A stretch of 64,000 bases of DNA from positions 124,001 through 188,000 of the forward strand of contig CALGMR010000003.1 in the NCBI GenBank assembly GCA_937958815.1, read 5' to 3'. The notes below the pieces were generated by a model that was given only the letters and a program-made list of their open reading frames with translations, searched no databases and was not told the origin of the DNA. Positions within the stretch are counted from its first letter, which is position 1. Every line of letters starts with the position of its first letter. Both the position numbers and the translations under genes were made by a program. Shown here piece by piece: positions 26,889 to 37,252 of the stretch. This DNA comes from an uncultured Rhizobiaceae group bacterium. Its GTDB lineage: Bacteria; Pseudomonadota; Alphaproteobacteria; Rhizobiales; Rhizobiaceae.

Positions 26889-28064
26889 TTAATAACGTTT
26901 GCCTAACAACCAGTCGTTGCGTCGATGTAGAATATTTGGTGCAAAACTACTGACAAACTTCATTGGCCCATACGTAAACAATTGCGAAAGAGCACTGCGA
27001 CGATGGAACATGCGCACATTGGCGGCCGCTCCCTTTTGAACCCGCGTGGTACGTTCGATCCGCATTTTGAAATAATCTTCACATGCTTGAGCAACACTCT
27101 TGGTTTGTGCAAGTTGCTGCGTAAGCACATAGGCGTCTTCAATGGATTGTACGGCACCTTGCGCCAATGAAGGCAGCATTGGATGTGCGGCATCGCCCAA
27201 AAGAACCACATGTCCGTCAGACCATTTTTCCAAAGGTGGACGATCAAACAGTGCCCAGCGGTAGATCGTTCCCGCCTCTTCAATGATCTTTTGCAACATT
27301 GGATTCCATTGTCCAAAATCCTTCATGGCATCTTCTTTAGACCCTTCGATTTTCCATCCCTCTTCACGCCAATCATCTTGTTCAACAATGCCGACGAAAT
27401 TCGCCACATTGCCGCCTTTGATCCGCGTCGTGACAGCATGCTTTCCAGCCCCGGCCCAAATACAACCTGTAGGGGGTGGAACATGGACACCTAGTTTCTC
27501 AATCGGCACGATCGTGCGCCAAGCCACATTTCCAGTAAATCGCGGCGCATCTGCACCCAACATGTGTGTTCTGATTTGCGAGCGAACCCCATCCGCCCCA
27601 ACCAAGAGATCAGCTTCTATGTGCGCACCATCTTCCAACAATACGCGAACTCCATTATCTGTATTCTCATAAGCACAAACCGTTTTGCCGGTTTGGACAA
27701 CGTCACTTTTCAAGTGTTCCAGCGTCGTCAACAAACCGCTGACCAGATCAGCCCGGTGAATCTGAATATAGCGTGCACCCCAACGCTTTTCTGCAACGCC
27801 TTTAAGTGGAAGATAAAACACCTCTTGGCCAGTCGCACCAATGCGCAGTTCAATGGCCTCAGGTTCAAACAGTGTGCCTTCCAGATGCGGCATAACGCCA
27901 ATTTTTTCCAGCAGCCGCACACCATTGGGACTGATTTGAACGCCGGCCCCAATTTCTGAAATTGCTGCCGCCCGTTCAAAAACCGTCACGTCCCATCCTG
28001 CTCTGAGCAGACAAATGGTCGTCGTTAAACCACCAATTCCTCCACCCGCAATGACAGCTTTCAT
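26889..28064 (-). CDS. FAD-dependent aromatic-type monooxygenase (salicylate / 3-hydroxybenzoate hydroxylase-like)
   Basis: This 391-residue class A flavoprotein monooxygenase uses NAD(P)H and O2 to hydroxylate an aromatic or similar compound in the cytosol. It has AGGGIGGLTTTICLLRAG (FAD binding), GAGVQISPNGVRLL, LLVGADGVRSQIR (the DG motif) and VVLLGDAAHPMLPSLAQG (the GD motif), in the right order. This pattern is common to salicylate 1-hydroxylase and 3-hydroxybenzoate 6-hydroxylase. The preferred start is the ATG at 28064; ATG 28070 and TTG 28076 are in frame. It is divergent from an M20 amidohydrolase gene with 62 bases between them. The actual substrate is not determined. Confidence 0.9.
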   Translation of the reverse strand: MKAVIAGGGIGGLTTTICLLRAGWDVTVFERAAAISEIGAGVQISPNGVRLLEKIGVMPHLEGTLFEPEAIELRIGATGQEVFYLPLKGVAEKRWGARYIQIHRADLVSGLLTTLEHLKSDVVQTGKTVCAYENTDNGVRVLLEDGAHIEADLLVGADGVRSQIRTHMLGADAPRFTGNVAWRTIVPIEKLGVHVPPPTGCIWAGAGKHAVTTRIKGGNVANFVGIVEQDDWREEGWKIEGSKEDAMKDFGQWNPMLQKIIEEAGTIYRWALFDRPPLEKWSDGHVVLLGDAAHPMLPSLAQGAVQSIEDAYVLTQQLAQTKSVAQACEDYFKMRIERTTRVQKGAAANVRMFHRRSALSQLFTYGPMKFVSSFAPNILHRRNDWLLGKRY

Positions 28065-28126
28065 GGACATTTCCAAACTTCATTTTATGCTCTTCATGTC
28101 ATAGCTGAACATGCTGGAAACGCATA

Positions 28127-29293
28127 ATGCCCATTAAAAATCGATATGCAGAACTTCACCCTGAAATTGTCGAATGGCGGCATGATTTCCACACACATCC
28201 CGAACTTCTATACGAAGTGCATCGCACCGCAGCGCGGGTGGCGGAACTGCTGCGCGCATTTGGATGTGATGAGGTTGTAGAGGGGATCGGACAAACTGGC
28301 GTGGTAGGCGTCATCAAAGGCGCTAAATCCACCAGCGGCAAAACAATCGGCCTGCGCGCAGATATGGACGCCCTGCCCATTCATGAAATCACAGGTTTAG
28401 AATACGCGTCCAAAACCGATGGCATGATGCATGCTTGCGGCCATGATGGGCACACCGCAATGTTGTTGGGTGCTGCAAAATATCTTTGCGAAACACGCAA
28501 TTTCAACGGAACGGCTGTTGTCATCTTCCAACCTGCCGAAGAAGGCGGTGCAGGTGGGCGCGCCATGTGTGAAGATGGTTTGATGGAGCGTTTTGCAATT
28601 GACGAAGTCTACGGCATGCACAATGCACCAGGTATTCCGGTGGGCCATTTCGCCATTTGCCCCGGTCCACTCTTGGCCTCTTCCGACGAATTTGAAATCA
28701 CCGTCACAGGCCAAGGAGGCCATGCCGCCGAACCCCATGCCGCCATAGACTCTACCCTTGTTGCTGCCCATATTGTGGTTGCATTACAGTCTGTCGTGTC
28801 GCGAAATGTAGATCCATTGAAGCGCGTGGTGCTCACGGTCGGAACGTTTGAAACCGACAGCACCGCAAGCAATGTGATTGCCCATATGGTGAAAATGAAA
28901 GGCACTGTGCGCACATTGGATGCTGAATATCGCACATCAACAGAAGCGCGTATTCGCGCCATTGCGGAAAACACCGCTGCAGCTTTTGGTGCAAAAGCCG
29001 AAGTTACTTGGGAAACCGGCTATCCCGTCACCGTGAACACGGCCGAAAATACAGTCTATGCAGCCAATGTTGCGCGCTCCATTTCAGACCATGTGAATGA
29101 CAGCGTAGACCCCATCATGCCTGCAGAAGATTTCAGCTATATGTTGGAACAACGCCCAGGCGCTTATATCTTCCTTGGCAATGGCGACAGTGCCCAATGC
29201 CATCATCCCGCTTACAATTTCGACGATGATGCCATTCCATTTGGTGCAAGTTGGTATTCAGGAATGGTTGAAGAGAGAATGCCTGACGAATGA
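28127..29293 (+). CDS. M20-family amidohydrolase (hippurate / N-acyl-amino-acid hydrolase type)
   Basis: This 388-residue cytosolic metallopeptidase-like enzyme hydrolyses N-acyl amino acids. Seen motifs are GLRADMDALPIHE, the metal site MHACGHDGHTAML (Cys, His, Asp), the Glu pair in PAEEGGAGGRAM, GQGGHAAEPHAAID and the C-terminal AEDFSYMLEQRPGAYIFLGNG. The insert dimerisation domain is present. The length and motifs match HipO and related carboxypeptidases. A role with the divergent aromatic monooxygenase, for example hydrolysing an aromatic N-acyl conjugate, is possible but unproven. GGAAA precedes the ATG. Confidence 0.92.
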   Translation: MPIKNRYAELHPEIVEWRHDFHTHPELLYEVHRTAARVAELLRAFGCDEVVEGIGQTGVVGVIKGAKSTSGKTIGLRADMDALPIHEITGLEYASKTDGMMHACGHDGHTAMLLGAAKYLCETRNFNGTAVVIFQPAEEGGAGGRAMCEDGLMERFAIDEVYGMHNAPGIPVGHFAICPGPLLASSDEFEITVTGQGGHAAEPHAAIDSTLVAAHIVVALQSVVSRNVDPLKRVVLTVGTFETDSTASNVIAHMVKMKGTVRTLDAEYRTSTEARIRAIAENTAAAFGAKAEVTWETGYPVTVNTAENTVYAANVARSISDHVNDSVDPIMPAEDFSYMLEQRPGAYIFLGNGDSAQCHHPAYNFDDDAIPFGASWYSGMVEERMPDE

Positions 29294-29308
29294 CACAAGC
29301 GCAAAATC

Positions 29309-29776
29309 TCAACCGCGTGTAATGCGTCCTGAAAAACACCCCTGCGCCGCATTGTGCGCATCAATATGCGCGATCTGGTTATTTTCAAACAGGCGCACAA
29401 TGGCATTTTGAATATCTGCGCCTTGAGCAATTTCAGCGTCAACCATCATACCCGCATCATCAAATCCGCGCAGCGAGAGCAACCGATTGTACATCACGGG
29501 CGGCACTTGATTTTTAGCTTCATAAGCCTGCTCGGCACCTTCGCGCACAAAAATAGCGTGGGACGCTTTATAAGGTGAGTTTTTGTCCATACTCACATGG
29601 TTCACCAGCAATAGCGTTTCGCCAATGTCCGCATCGCGCATTTCAATGCGGTCAGGAAATCCTGGGCTTTCATCACACATATACCGCTTAGCTCCGTGCT
29701 TTTGGAGCGCCTCTTCAGACAACCCATAAAGATGACGGAACGGTTCAGCAGATAAACCTTTGATTGTGAAGTCCAT
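29309..29776 (-). CDS. DUF1203 domain protein
   Basis: This 155-residue cytosolic protein of unknown function matches the DUF1203 layout: an opening FTIKGLSAEPFRHLYGL, a central GETLLLVNHVSMDKNSPYKA and AIFVRE, and a closing HIDAHNAAQGCFSGRI with the conserved Cys. It ends 15 bases from the end of the convergent amidohydrolase gene. No catalytic role is known for the family. Confidence 0.82.
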   Translation of the reverse strand: MDFTIKGLSAEPFRHLYGLSEEALQKHGAKRYMCDESPGFPDRIEMRDADIGETLLLVNHVSMDKNSPYKASHAIFVREGAEQAYEAKNQVPPVMYNRLLSLRGFDDAGMMVDAEIAQGADIQNAIVRLFENNQIAHIDAHNAAQGCFSGRITRG

Positions 29777-29872
29777 GGTTCAGGCCTTGGTGCTTTGACT
29801 GTGAACCCAAACTACAAGGCAAAGATGCGCAGCTCCACCCGATACTTGCGCCATATGTGCAGCACCTCAAGT

Positions 29873-30013
29873 TTAGTGAAACAAGCCTTTATTGATCTCA
29901 CGAATACGGCGGTCAAGATCACGCTCGGAAACACTCTGGCTTAAATAGTCCTGCTCCCGCTCATGACGCGAACGCATTGTGGGGAAGATTTTTTTGATAA
30001 TTCCATTTTTCAT
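29873..30013 (-). CDS. DUF3563-type microprotein
   Basis: This 46-residue protein is read from the ATG at 30013, which follows AAGGA with a good spacing. It is basic at the start (KNGIIKKIFPTMRSRHERE) and ends with QDYLSQSVSERDLDRRIREI, a pattern I recognise from the short DUF3563 family (a DYL.S....DLE.R.RE core). Its function is unknown. The frame continues upstream to 30136, but that part lacks a ribosome-binding site and looks non-coding. About 210 bases separate it from the mvaB end, with nothing else recognisable in them. Confidence 0.7.
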   Translation of the reverse strand: MKNGIIKKIFPTMRSRHEREQDYLSQSVSERDLDRRIREINKGLFH

Positions 30014-30223
30014 ATCGTTGTCCTTTGAAAGCTCTGTTTCAAAGCGAAGATAGGAACAACGGCGGGGCGCAACAATTGCAAACTGGAGAAGGCAGGCCTG
30101 TGCAGAATACATAGATGATTTTGCCAAAGCGAGCAAATTTACATGGCCCTTCTATAGCGATCAGCTCGGCCAAAGCTGCTAGCCGACTGGCAAGTGTGAA
30201 AAAAGACATTGATGGCAAAACAA

Positions 30224-31072
30224 TCAGATTAACCTACTCACAAACTGCTCAACCTCTGCCAACGCTTCCAAATCCACTCCGCACTCAAATACAAGCTCTT
30301 TCAAATGCCGCACCAGCGCCCCAGTCGCCAAATTTCCTGCTGAGCCTGGGGCGTAGGGGCAGCCGCCCAGGCCGGCTATGGCACTGTCGAAAATGCGGAT
30401 ACCTAAATCCAATGCCACGTCCACATTGGCCAAGGCCTGGCCAGATGTATCGTGAAAGTGGCAGGCGATTTGATTTGCGGGAACGGATTTCAAAACCTCG
30501 ATCAAAACAACTTCCACTTGTGCGGGAGACGCCTTTCCCAATGTATCTGACACCGCAATTTCATCGCACCCCAGGGCGATCAGCTGATTGGCAACATTCA
30601 CCACAGCATCAGACGCCACAGCTCCTTCATATGGGCAATCTATTGCGCAAGAAATATAGCCCCGCAGCGGCAGTGTGCGAGCCCGCGCCAATGCCGCCAC
30701 AGGTTCAAAACGAGCAATACTCTCCGCAATCGAACAATTGGTATTTTTTTGCGCAAAACCTTCGGATGCACTGGCGAAAACTGCCAAAGCTTGTGCCCCC
30801 GCATCAATGGCGGCCCGCGCACCTTTCTCATTGGGCACGAGTGCGGAGAGTTCCAAACCTTTGCGCCGTTCAGCTCCACGCATCACGGCATCATGGTCAG
30901 CCATTTGAGGCACCCATTTTGGCGAAACGAATGCCGTTGCCTCAATGCGAGACAGGCCCGTTTTGCTCAAAAGCGAAATTAGTTTCAGCTTGTCTTCGGT
31001 TGCAACAATTTCTTTTTCATTCTGCAGCCCGTCGCGGGGGCCGACTTCAACAATGGTGACATCTTCACCCAC
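30224..31072 (-). CDS. mvaB: Hydroxymethylglutaryl-CoA lyase
   Basis: It cleaves HMG-CoA to acetoacetate and acetyl-CoA. The 282-residue TIM-barrel enzyme has EVGPRDGLQNEK (Arg and Asp of the active site), SCAIDCPYEG, DTLGKASP, CHFHDTSGQ (metal-binding His pair) and GLGGCPYAPGSAGN with the catalytic Cys. The start is a GTG at 31072, three bases after the mvaA stop, so the two genes are translationally coupled. HMG-CoA lyase can also serve leucine breakdown, but the pairing with HMG-CoA reductase is the mvaAB arrangement of mevalonate-degrading bacteria. Confidence 0.95.
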   Translation of the reverse strand: MGEDVTIVEVGPRDGLQNEKEIVATEDKLKLISLLSKTGLSRIEATAFVSPKWVPQMADHDAVMRGAERRKGLELSALVPNEKGARAAIDAGAQALAVFASASEGFAQKNTNCSIAESIARFEPVAALARARTLPLRGYISCAIDCPYEGAVASDAVVNVANQLIALGCDEIAVSDTLGKASPAQVEVVLIEVLKSVPANQIACHFHDTSGQALANVDVALDLGIRIFDSAIAGLGGCPYAPGSAGNLATGALVRHLKELVFECGVDLEALAEVEQFVSRLI

Positions 31073-31075
31073 GGT

Positions 31076-32383
31076 TCAGGCCTTGTCAGTGCGCAGCGTG
31101 GTCAAAACATCTTTGGCGCGGTCAACGCGCACATCATGATCTGTAGCCAGTGCTTTCGCAACATGGTCGATCTCATCACCCTCTGCGCCTGCTACAATCG
31201 CAATGTTGCGCGCATGCAAAGCCATATGACCTTTTTGAATACCTTCCGTTGAAAGAGCGCGAAGTGCTGCCATGTTTTGGGCTAAGCCAACCGCCACCGT
31301 GACCTCCGCCAGTTCTTGCGCGCTTTCTACGTTGAGAATTTTCAATGCAGCCTGTGCGGCGGGGTGCGTTTTCGTGGCACCTCCCACCAGTCCCAATGCC
31401 ATAGGCATTTCCAGTGTGCCAACAAGGTTGCCGTCGCCATCAATTTCCCAACGGGTCAAAGATGTATAACGCCCAGACCGCGAGGCCCACACATGGGCAC
31501 CTGCTTCAATGGCGCGCCAATCATTGCCCGTGGCAACGACGACAGGATCAACCCCATTCATAATGCCTTTATTGTGGGTCGCCGCGCGATAGGGATCGAC
31601 CATCGCGAAGGCGCATGCCTCCACAATGCCTTGAGCAATTCGATCACCAGCGTAATCTTTCGTGGCCAAAGCTTCGGGTGTGAGGCGCACCATCGCGCGA
31701 GCAATACGTCGATCAGCATAGTTTGATAAAATGCGCAGCCGCACTTGGCCGCCAGTGATGTCTTCAATCAGTGGCGCCACCGTTTCCGCCATAGTGTTCA
31801 CGGTGTTTGCCCCCATTGCATCACGCACATCCACGAGCAGATGCACCACCATCATGGGACCAACCGGAGTGTCATCGAACACATGCACTTCAATGTCTTG
31901 GCAGCCTCCACCAAGTGCAATAAGCACTTCGTCTTTTTTATTTGCTGCTTCAATGATGGAGTGACGTTCGCTTAAAACCCGCGCTCTTGCGCCATGGGGA
32001 TCACCCAAACCAAGCACTTGGATTTGGGCACGCATGATTGGCGCCATACTGGACGTTTGAAACCCACCACAATCCCGTGCAATCCGCGCCATATAGGATG
32101 CCGCCGCCACTACAGATGGTTCTTCCACCGCCATGGGAATCAGATAATCACGCCCATTGATGGTGAAGTTTGTTGCAATGCCAATGGGCAATTCAAACGT
32201 GCCAACCACATTTTCAATCATCCCGTTGGCCACAGAAAGCGGCAATCCTCCTTTGCCAAACGCCTCCGATTCATTCTGCGTTAAAGAGGTGGCTTCGACG
32301 AGTTTCCCCATACGGTCTTGAGGCGAAAGACTTCTCAAACCTTCAAGGCGGGAGTTGACGTTGGACGTTTTGTCTTTGCTCAC
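31076..32383 (-). CDS. mvaA: Class II (degradative) HMG-CoA reductase
   Basis: This 435-residue enzyme interconverts mevalonate and HMG-CoA. The class II features are [23 protein letters not shown] in the N-terminal part (with the catalytic Glu), NKKDEV (Lys), [16 protein letters not shown] (Asp and cofactor side) and [15 protein letters not shown] with the mobile catalytic His. It lacks the class I membrane part. The start is a GTG at 32383. In Pseudomonas mevalonii the class II enzyme with MvaB oxidises mevalonate as a carbon source. The MEP gene ispG in this window argues against a biosynthetic role here. Confidence 0.95.
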   Translation of the reverse strand: MSKDKTSNVNSRLEGLRSLSPQDRMGKLVEATSLTQNESEAFGKGGLPLSVANGMIENVVGTFELPIGIATNFTINGRDYLIPMAVEEPSVVAAASYMARIARDCGGFQTSSMAPIMRAQIQVLGLGDPHGARARVLSERHSIIEAANKKDEVLIALGGGCQDIEVHVFDDTPVGPMMVVHLLVDVRDAMGANTVNTMAETVAPLIEDITGGQVRLRILSNYADRRIARAMVRLTPEALATKDYAGDRIAQGIVEACAFAMVDPYRAATHNKGIMNGVDPVVVATGNDWRAIEAGAHVWASRSGRYTSLTRWEIDGDGNLVGTLEMPMALGLVGGATKTHPAAQAALKILNVESAQELAEVTVAVGLAQNMAALRALSTEGIQKGHMALHARNIAIVAGAEGDEIDHVAKALATDHDVRVDRAKDVLTTLRTDKA

Positions 32384-32493
32384 GGCGTCGGTCTCAAAAT
32401 TTGCATTCCAATTTACGTAAAATGAGAGGTGATAGGACGCAAGTAAAGCACCATTTCAGCAAGGCGGCGAACTGCGCAAACCCCTTGAAAAGC

Positions 32494-32521
32494 TTGACTC
32501 CTCGCGCGGTTTCTTTATATC
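32494..32521 (+). promoter_or_regulatory. Likely sigma-70 promoter of rplU-rpmA
   Basis: TTGACT (32494-32499), a 16-base spacer and TATATC (32516-32521) form a near-consensus promoter, the best I see in the 288-base gap between mvaA and rplU. Transcription would start near 32528 and leave a leader of about 145 bases before rplU. I see no clear conserved leader structure in it. Confidence 0.55.
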
Positions 32522-32671
32522 CGGCCTTGAATTGAGGCGCAGTTCAACTGTTCCCTGTTCTTATCACCCAACCAGACTGGCAAAAAGGCGCTTGTTTTCA
32601 AGGGATTATCTATTGGGCTTGTCTCAATAATGTCTTGGCAAAGCGCAGCTGAACACTGAAGGAAAAAAACG

Positions 32672-33358
32672 ATGTTCGCAGTCATTAAAACAGGCGGAAA
32701 GCAGTATTCTGTAGCCGTCGACGACCAATTGAAGGTCGAAAAGCTCGCTGGTGAACCTGGCGACATGATCGAAATTAACGAAGTTCTGATGGTCGGCAAC
32801 ACTGTCGGCACCCCACTTGTGGACGGTGCTATGGTGACAGCTGAAATCGTGGAACAAGGCCGTGCGCGCAAGGTTATCGCCTTTAAAAAGCGTCGCCGCC
32901 AGAATTCACGTCGCACAATCGGCCACCGTCAGCACTTCACCTTGCTGCAAATCAGTGAGATTCTGACAGACGGTGCTAAGCCTTCGAAAAAGGCAACGGG
33001 CGCTAAGAAAGCAACCAAAGCTGCAAAGGAAAAGCCCGTTAAAGAGGAAGCTCCAAAGCCAGCTAAGAAAGCGGCTGCACCAAAAGCAGAAGCAAAACCG
33101 GCAGCAGCTGTTCCTGCTGGCGCATTGTTTGCAGCACCAGAAGGCGCACCAGATGATCTGAAATTGATCAAAGGTGTTGGCCCTGTTCTTGAGAAAAAGC
33201 TGAACGATTTTGGCGTGACCAAATTTGCTCAGGTTGCAGCATTTACGCGCGACGACATTGAAAAACTGGACGAAGCGCTTTCCTTTAAAGGACGCATCGA
33301 CCGTGATGAATGGCTGGCTCAAGCCGCTGAATTGGCAAAAACCTCAGCGAACAGCTAG
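32672..33358 (+). CDS. rplU: 50S ribosomal protein L21 with long C-terminal extension
   Basis: The 228-residue protein is about twice the usual L21 length. Residues 1-103 are a normal L21 ([20 protein letters not shown] and [20 protein letters not shown]). A Lys/Ala/Pro-rich linker follows (about 110-150), then a compact domain with [20 protein letters not shown] and [18 protein letters not shown], which looks like a helix-hairpin-helix nucleic-acid-binding fold. The same fold type is found at the ends of some alphaproteobacterial L21 and NuoE proteins. AAGGA precedes the ATG. rpmA follows after 24 bases. Confidence 0.95.
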   Translation: MFAVIKTGGKQYSVAVDDQLKVEKLAGEPGDMIEINEVLMVGNTVGTPLVDGAMVTAEIVEQGRARKVIAFKKRRRQNSRRTIGHRQHFTLLQISEILTDGAKPSKKATGAKKATKAAKEKPVKEEAPKPAKKAAAPKAEAKPAAAVPAGALFAAPEGAPDDLKLIKGVGPVLEKKLNDFGVTKFAQVAAFTRDDIEKLDEALSFKGRIDRDEWLAQAAELAKTSANS

Positions 33359-33382
33359 TATAGAGATATAGGAGACTAAGAT

Positions 33383-33652
33383 ATGGCTCATAAAAAAGCT
33401 GGTGGCTCATCCAGAAACGGTCGCGATTCCGCCGGACGCCGTCTTGGCGTTAAGAAATTTGGCGGCGAAGCTGTGGTTCCAGGAAACATTATCGTGCGCC
33501 AACGCGGCACGAAGTGGCACCCGGGCACGAACGTTGGCATGGGCAAGGACCACACAATTTTTGCGCTGACTGAAGGCAAAGTCACATTTGCAACCAAAGC
33601 AAACAAACGTACGTATATTTCCGTCATGCCAGTGGCGGAAGCTGCGGAATAA
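33383..33652 (+). CDS. rpmA: 50S ribosomal protein L27
   Basis: This 89-residue protein of the peptidyl-transferase region of the large subunit has the N-terminal tail [16 protein letters not shown] that reaches the P-site tRNA, and [19 protein letters not shown] in the body. Length and sequence are ordinary. It is co-transcribed with rplU and followed by a strong terminator. Confidence 0.98.
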   Translation: MAHKKAGGSSRNGRDSAGRRLGVKKFGGEAVVPGNIIVRQRGTKWHPGTNVGMGKDHTIFALTEGKVTFATKANKRTYISVMPVAEAAE

Positions 33653-33713
33653 CCGGATAACAATATATTTCATCCGGTGTCTCGAACCCCGGATGTCATA
33701 TCAAAGACATGAT

Positions 33714-33747
33714 AGAAGGGGAGATGGGACACCATCTCCCCTTTTTC
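33714..33747 (+). terminator. Intrinsic terminator of rplU-rpmA
   Basis: A perfect 12-bp stem AAGGGGAGATGG / CCATCTCCCCTT (33716-33727 and 33732-33743) with a GACA loop is followed by TTTCG; the T-run begins within the stem. A smaller hairpin (CATCCGG...CCGGATG, 33671-33695) lies between it and the rpmA stop. Confidence 0.85.
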
Positions 33748-33815
33748 GTTTTAAGACTCACTTAGAGGAAGTGAAAAACGCGAAAGGGCAAACCTGAAAG
33801 AGAAGGGCTGCCCCC

Positions 33816-34370
33816 ATGGATATTCTCGTCACAAGACGCCTCACATTGAGACCTCCGCTGGAAGTGGATGCAGAAGCAATCACCACTGCTTTGCAAAACA
33901 AGGCCATCACGCGTTATCTCGGCCGGCCAATTTTCCCATATTTGCGCAACCACGCTGATGAGTGGGTTGAGAAAAACAGCAATGGGAAAAATGGTTGCGT
34001 GTATACCATTCACCGTGAACGCCTCATCGGATCTGTTGGTGTGTACAATGCATCCGCTCAAGGAGAAGCGCCTGTGCTCGGTTATTGGCTGGACGAGCCT
34101 TATTGGGAAAAGGGTTACATGACAGAAGCTGTCCGTGCCGTTTTGGCCCGCGCTTTTCGACACTTTGATGCCGAAACCATTCGCAGTCACGTCCACAAAG
34201 ACAATATTGGGTCAATGAAAGTTATGGAACGTCTGGGCTTTGAACACACAGGCGAAGGTCAAGTCTTCAATGCGGTGCGCAATGAAGAGGTTCCAACATT
34301 CCATGCCACCTTGCAACGCTCAACATTTGAGCAAATGTTCGGTTCCCTTGAAACCAACAAGGCTGCGTAA
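33816..34370 (+). CDS. GNAT-family N-acetyltransferase (RimJ/RimL type)
   Basis: This 184-residue acetyl-CoA-dependent acetyltransferase starts with ILVTRRLTLRPPLEVDAEAI, the RimJ/RimL opening. It has LGYWLDEPYWEKGYMTEAV, the acetyl-CoA-binding part, and HVHKDNIGSMKVMERLGFEHTG, the C-terminal motif. The substrate is unknown: a protein N-terminus or a small amine. GNAT genes in this place between rpmA and obgE are usual in Rhizobiales. Confidence 0.92.
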   Translation: MDILVTRRLTLRPPLEVDAEAITTALQNKAITRYLGRPIFPYLRNHADEWVEKNSNGKNGCVYTIHRERLIGSVGVYNASAQGEAPVLGYWLDEPYWEKGYMTEAVRAVLARAFRHFDAETIRSHVHKDNIGSMKVMERLGFEHTGEGQVFNAVRNEEVPTFHATLQRSTFEQMFGSLETNKAA

Positions 34371-34407
34371 ACGTTATTAAGGAAGAAGGTCAAAAGGAAT
34401 GGACATA

Positions 34408-34950
34408 ATGCGCATCACTTTCAAAACAATTTTGGCTTTCGCCATCATTTTACTCGGCATTTTTGCAGCACGTGCTGCGTCTGCCGCAGAAACCTTCAAG
34501 TTTGAAGATTATTTCCGTGGCAAAACTGTCGCCTATGGAAAATTCTCGGCGATCAATGGTGTCAAACGTACATTTCGGGTCGACCTAAACGGTATTTGGA
34601 ATGGCAAAACGCTGAAATTGATTGAAGATTTCAAATACGATGACGGCGTCAAAGAACGCAAAATCTGGTATTTCACGAAAACTGGACCCGGCAGATATAT
34701 TGGCCGCCGTGATGACGTGAAGGGCGTTGCCAAAGTGCGTGTGCGCGGCAACACAGCGCGCTACGGGTACAAACTGTATTTGGATGCCGCCAACAAAAGC
34801 AATCTCGTGCGGTTTCGCGACAAGATGGTTTTGAAATCAGACGGCACAGTGGTCAACACCGCAACGGTGTTCAAACTGTTGGTGCCTGTAGGTCGTGTAA
34901 CAGTAAATTTTGCACGCGCCAAAGACGCTCATAAACTCAAACGACCGTGA
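34408..34950 (+). CDS. DUF3833-family secreted protein
   Basis: This 180-residue protein (from the ATG at 34408) has a signal peptide ending near ASAAE. The mature part shows FKFEDYFRGKTVAYGKF, KLIEDFKYDDGVKERKIWYF and YIGRRDDVKGVAKVRVRGN, which follow the DUF3833 pattern; many relatives are lipoproteins, but no lipobox Cys is seen here. An ATG three codons upstream (34399) abuts the AAAGGA site, so the second ATG is better spaced. Its function is unknown. It is followed by a hairpin terminator before obgE. Confidence 0.78.
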   Translation: MRITFKTILAFAIILLGIFAARAASAAETFKFEDYFRGKTVAYGKFSAINGVKRTFRVDLNGIWNGKTLKLIEDFKYDDGVKERKIWYFTKTGPGRYIGRRDDVKGVAKVRVRGNTARYGYKLYLDAANKSNLVRFRDKMVLKSDGTVVNTATVFKLLVPVGRVTVNFARAKDAHKLKRP

Positions 34951-34989
34951 TGCTGTAAGTCCACGTTTTCCGATAACGTCGGACATTGA

Positions 34990-36123
<1,134 letters not shown>

Positions 36124-36124
36124 C

Positions 36125-37252
36125 GTGCAACTCTCCAGCAAAAAACGCATCGTCATCAAAATTGGGTCAGCCCTTCTGGTAGATCGCGAGGCGGGCCTGA
36201 AAGAAGAATGGCTCAATTCACTGTGCGATGATATCGCCAAATTGGTTGAAAACGGTGCGCAGGTTTTGCTCGTGTCCTCGGGTGCAATTGCGCTTGGGCG
36301 CAATGTACTGAACCTGCCAAACCGCGCCTTGAAACTGGATGAAAGTCAGGCAGCAGCGGCGGTAGGTCAAATTGAACTGGGCCGCGCTTGGGCGCAAGCT
36401 TTATCGAATCAGTCGTTGGTGGCCGGGCAAATTCTATTGACGTTGAACGACACAGAAGGCGGGGCTGGTCGCAGAACATATCTCAATGCACGCGACACAA
36501 TTGAACGTCTCCTCGACTTGAATGCCATTCCAGTTGTGAATGAAAATGACTCCATAGCCACAAGTGAAATTCGCTATGGCGACAACGACCGATTGGCGGC
36601 GCGCGTCGCCACCATGATGAATGCCGATCTCTTGATCTTGTTGTCCGACATTGACGGGCTCTACACAGCCCCACCGAATGGCAATCCCGATGCAAAACTC
36701 GTGTCTGTGGTCGACGACATAACACCCGAGATTGAAGCCATGGCGGGAAGCGCAGGGTCGGAACTGTCGCGCGGTGGAATGGTGACGAAAGTGGAAGCAG
36801 CAAAAATTGCCACCCGTGCCGGAACGGATATGGTGATCACATCTGGCACCCCTAACCATCCAATCGCGGCATTACAGGCAGGTGAACCAGCAACCTTGTT
36901 CAAAGCCCTGCCCACATCTGGCAGTGCCCGCAAAAAGTGGATTTCTGGTCAGCTGCAAACCGAAGGTGAAGTGGTCTTGGACGACGGCGCGGCGAACGCT
37001 TTGCAAAAGGGAAAGAGCCTCTTGCCGGCAGGTGTCGTTTCAGTATCTGGCAGTTTTTCGCGCGGAGATGTGGTGACACTTAAATCGAAGTCAGGCGCTA
37101 TATTAGGTCAAGGTCTTGTCGGTTACGACATGAGTGAAGCCGACCTGATCAAAGGCGCCAAAAGCTCTGATCTTGAAAACCTGCTTGGCTATGCCGGACG
37201 ACCGGCATTGATCCACCGCGATGATATGGCGCTCAACCCTTCCCACAATTGA
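36125..37252 (+). CDS. proB: Glutamate 5-kinase with PUA domain
   Basis: This first enzyme of proline synthesis phosphorylates glutamate to glutamyl-5-phosphate and is feedback-inhibited by proline. The 375-residue protein has the amino-acid-kinase domain ([58 protein letters not shown]) and a C-terminal PUA domain (about 275-360). I choose a GTG start at 36125, one base after the obgE stop, with GGAG seven bases upstream; an ATG frame from 36056 would overlap obgE. The last codons lie inside a 17-bp tandem repeat that runs toward proA. Confidence 0.96.
   Translation: MQLSSKKRIVIKIGSALLVDREAGLKEEWLNSLCDDIAKLVENGAQVLLVSSGAIALGRNVLNLPNRALKLDESQAAAAVGQIELGRAWAQALSNQSLVAGQILLTLNDTEGGAGRRTYLNARDTIERLLDLNAIPVVNENDSIATSEIRYGDNDRLAARVATMMNADLLILLSDIDGLYTAPPNGNPDAKLVSVVDDITPEIEAMAGSAGSELSRGGMVTKVEAAKIATRAGTDMVITSGTPNHPIAALQAGEPATLFKALPTSGSARKKWISGQLQTEGEVVLDDGAANALQKGKSLLPAGVVSVSGSFSRGDVVTLKSKSGAILGQGLVGYDMSEADLIKGAKSSDLENLLGYAGRPALIHRDDMALNPSHN

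Noticed and set aside
30115..31059. + strand reading frame of 314 codons
   Set aside because: It lies antisense over mvaB, whose active-site motifs are intact on the other strand. The translation is Pro/Arg/His-rich with no domain.
32528..32671. Ribosomal-protein leader or riboswitch in the rplU 5' region
   Set aside because: I could not draw a stable structure that resembles a known L21 leader or any riboswitch. The partly repeated GCGCAG(T/C)T(C/G)AAC is direct, not inverted.
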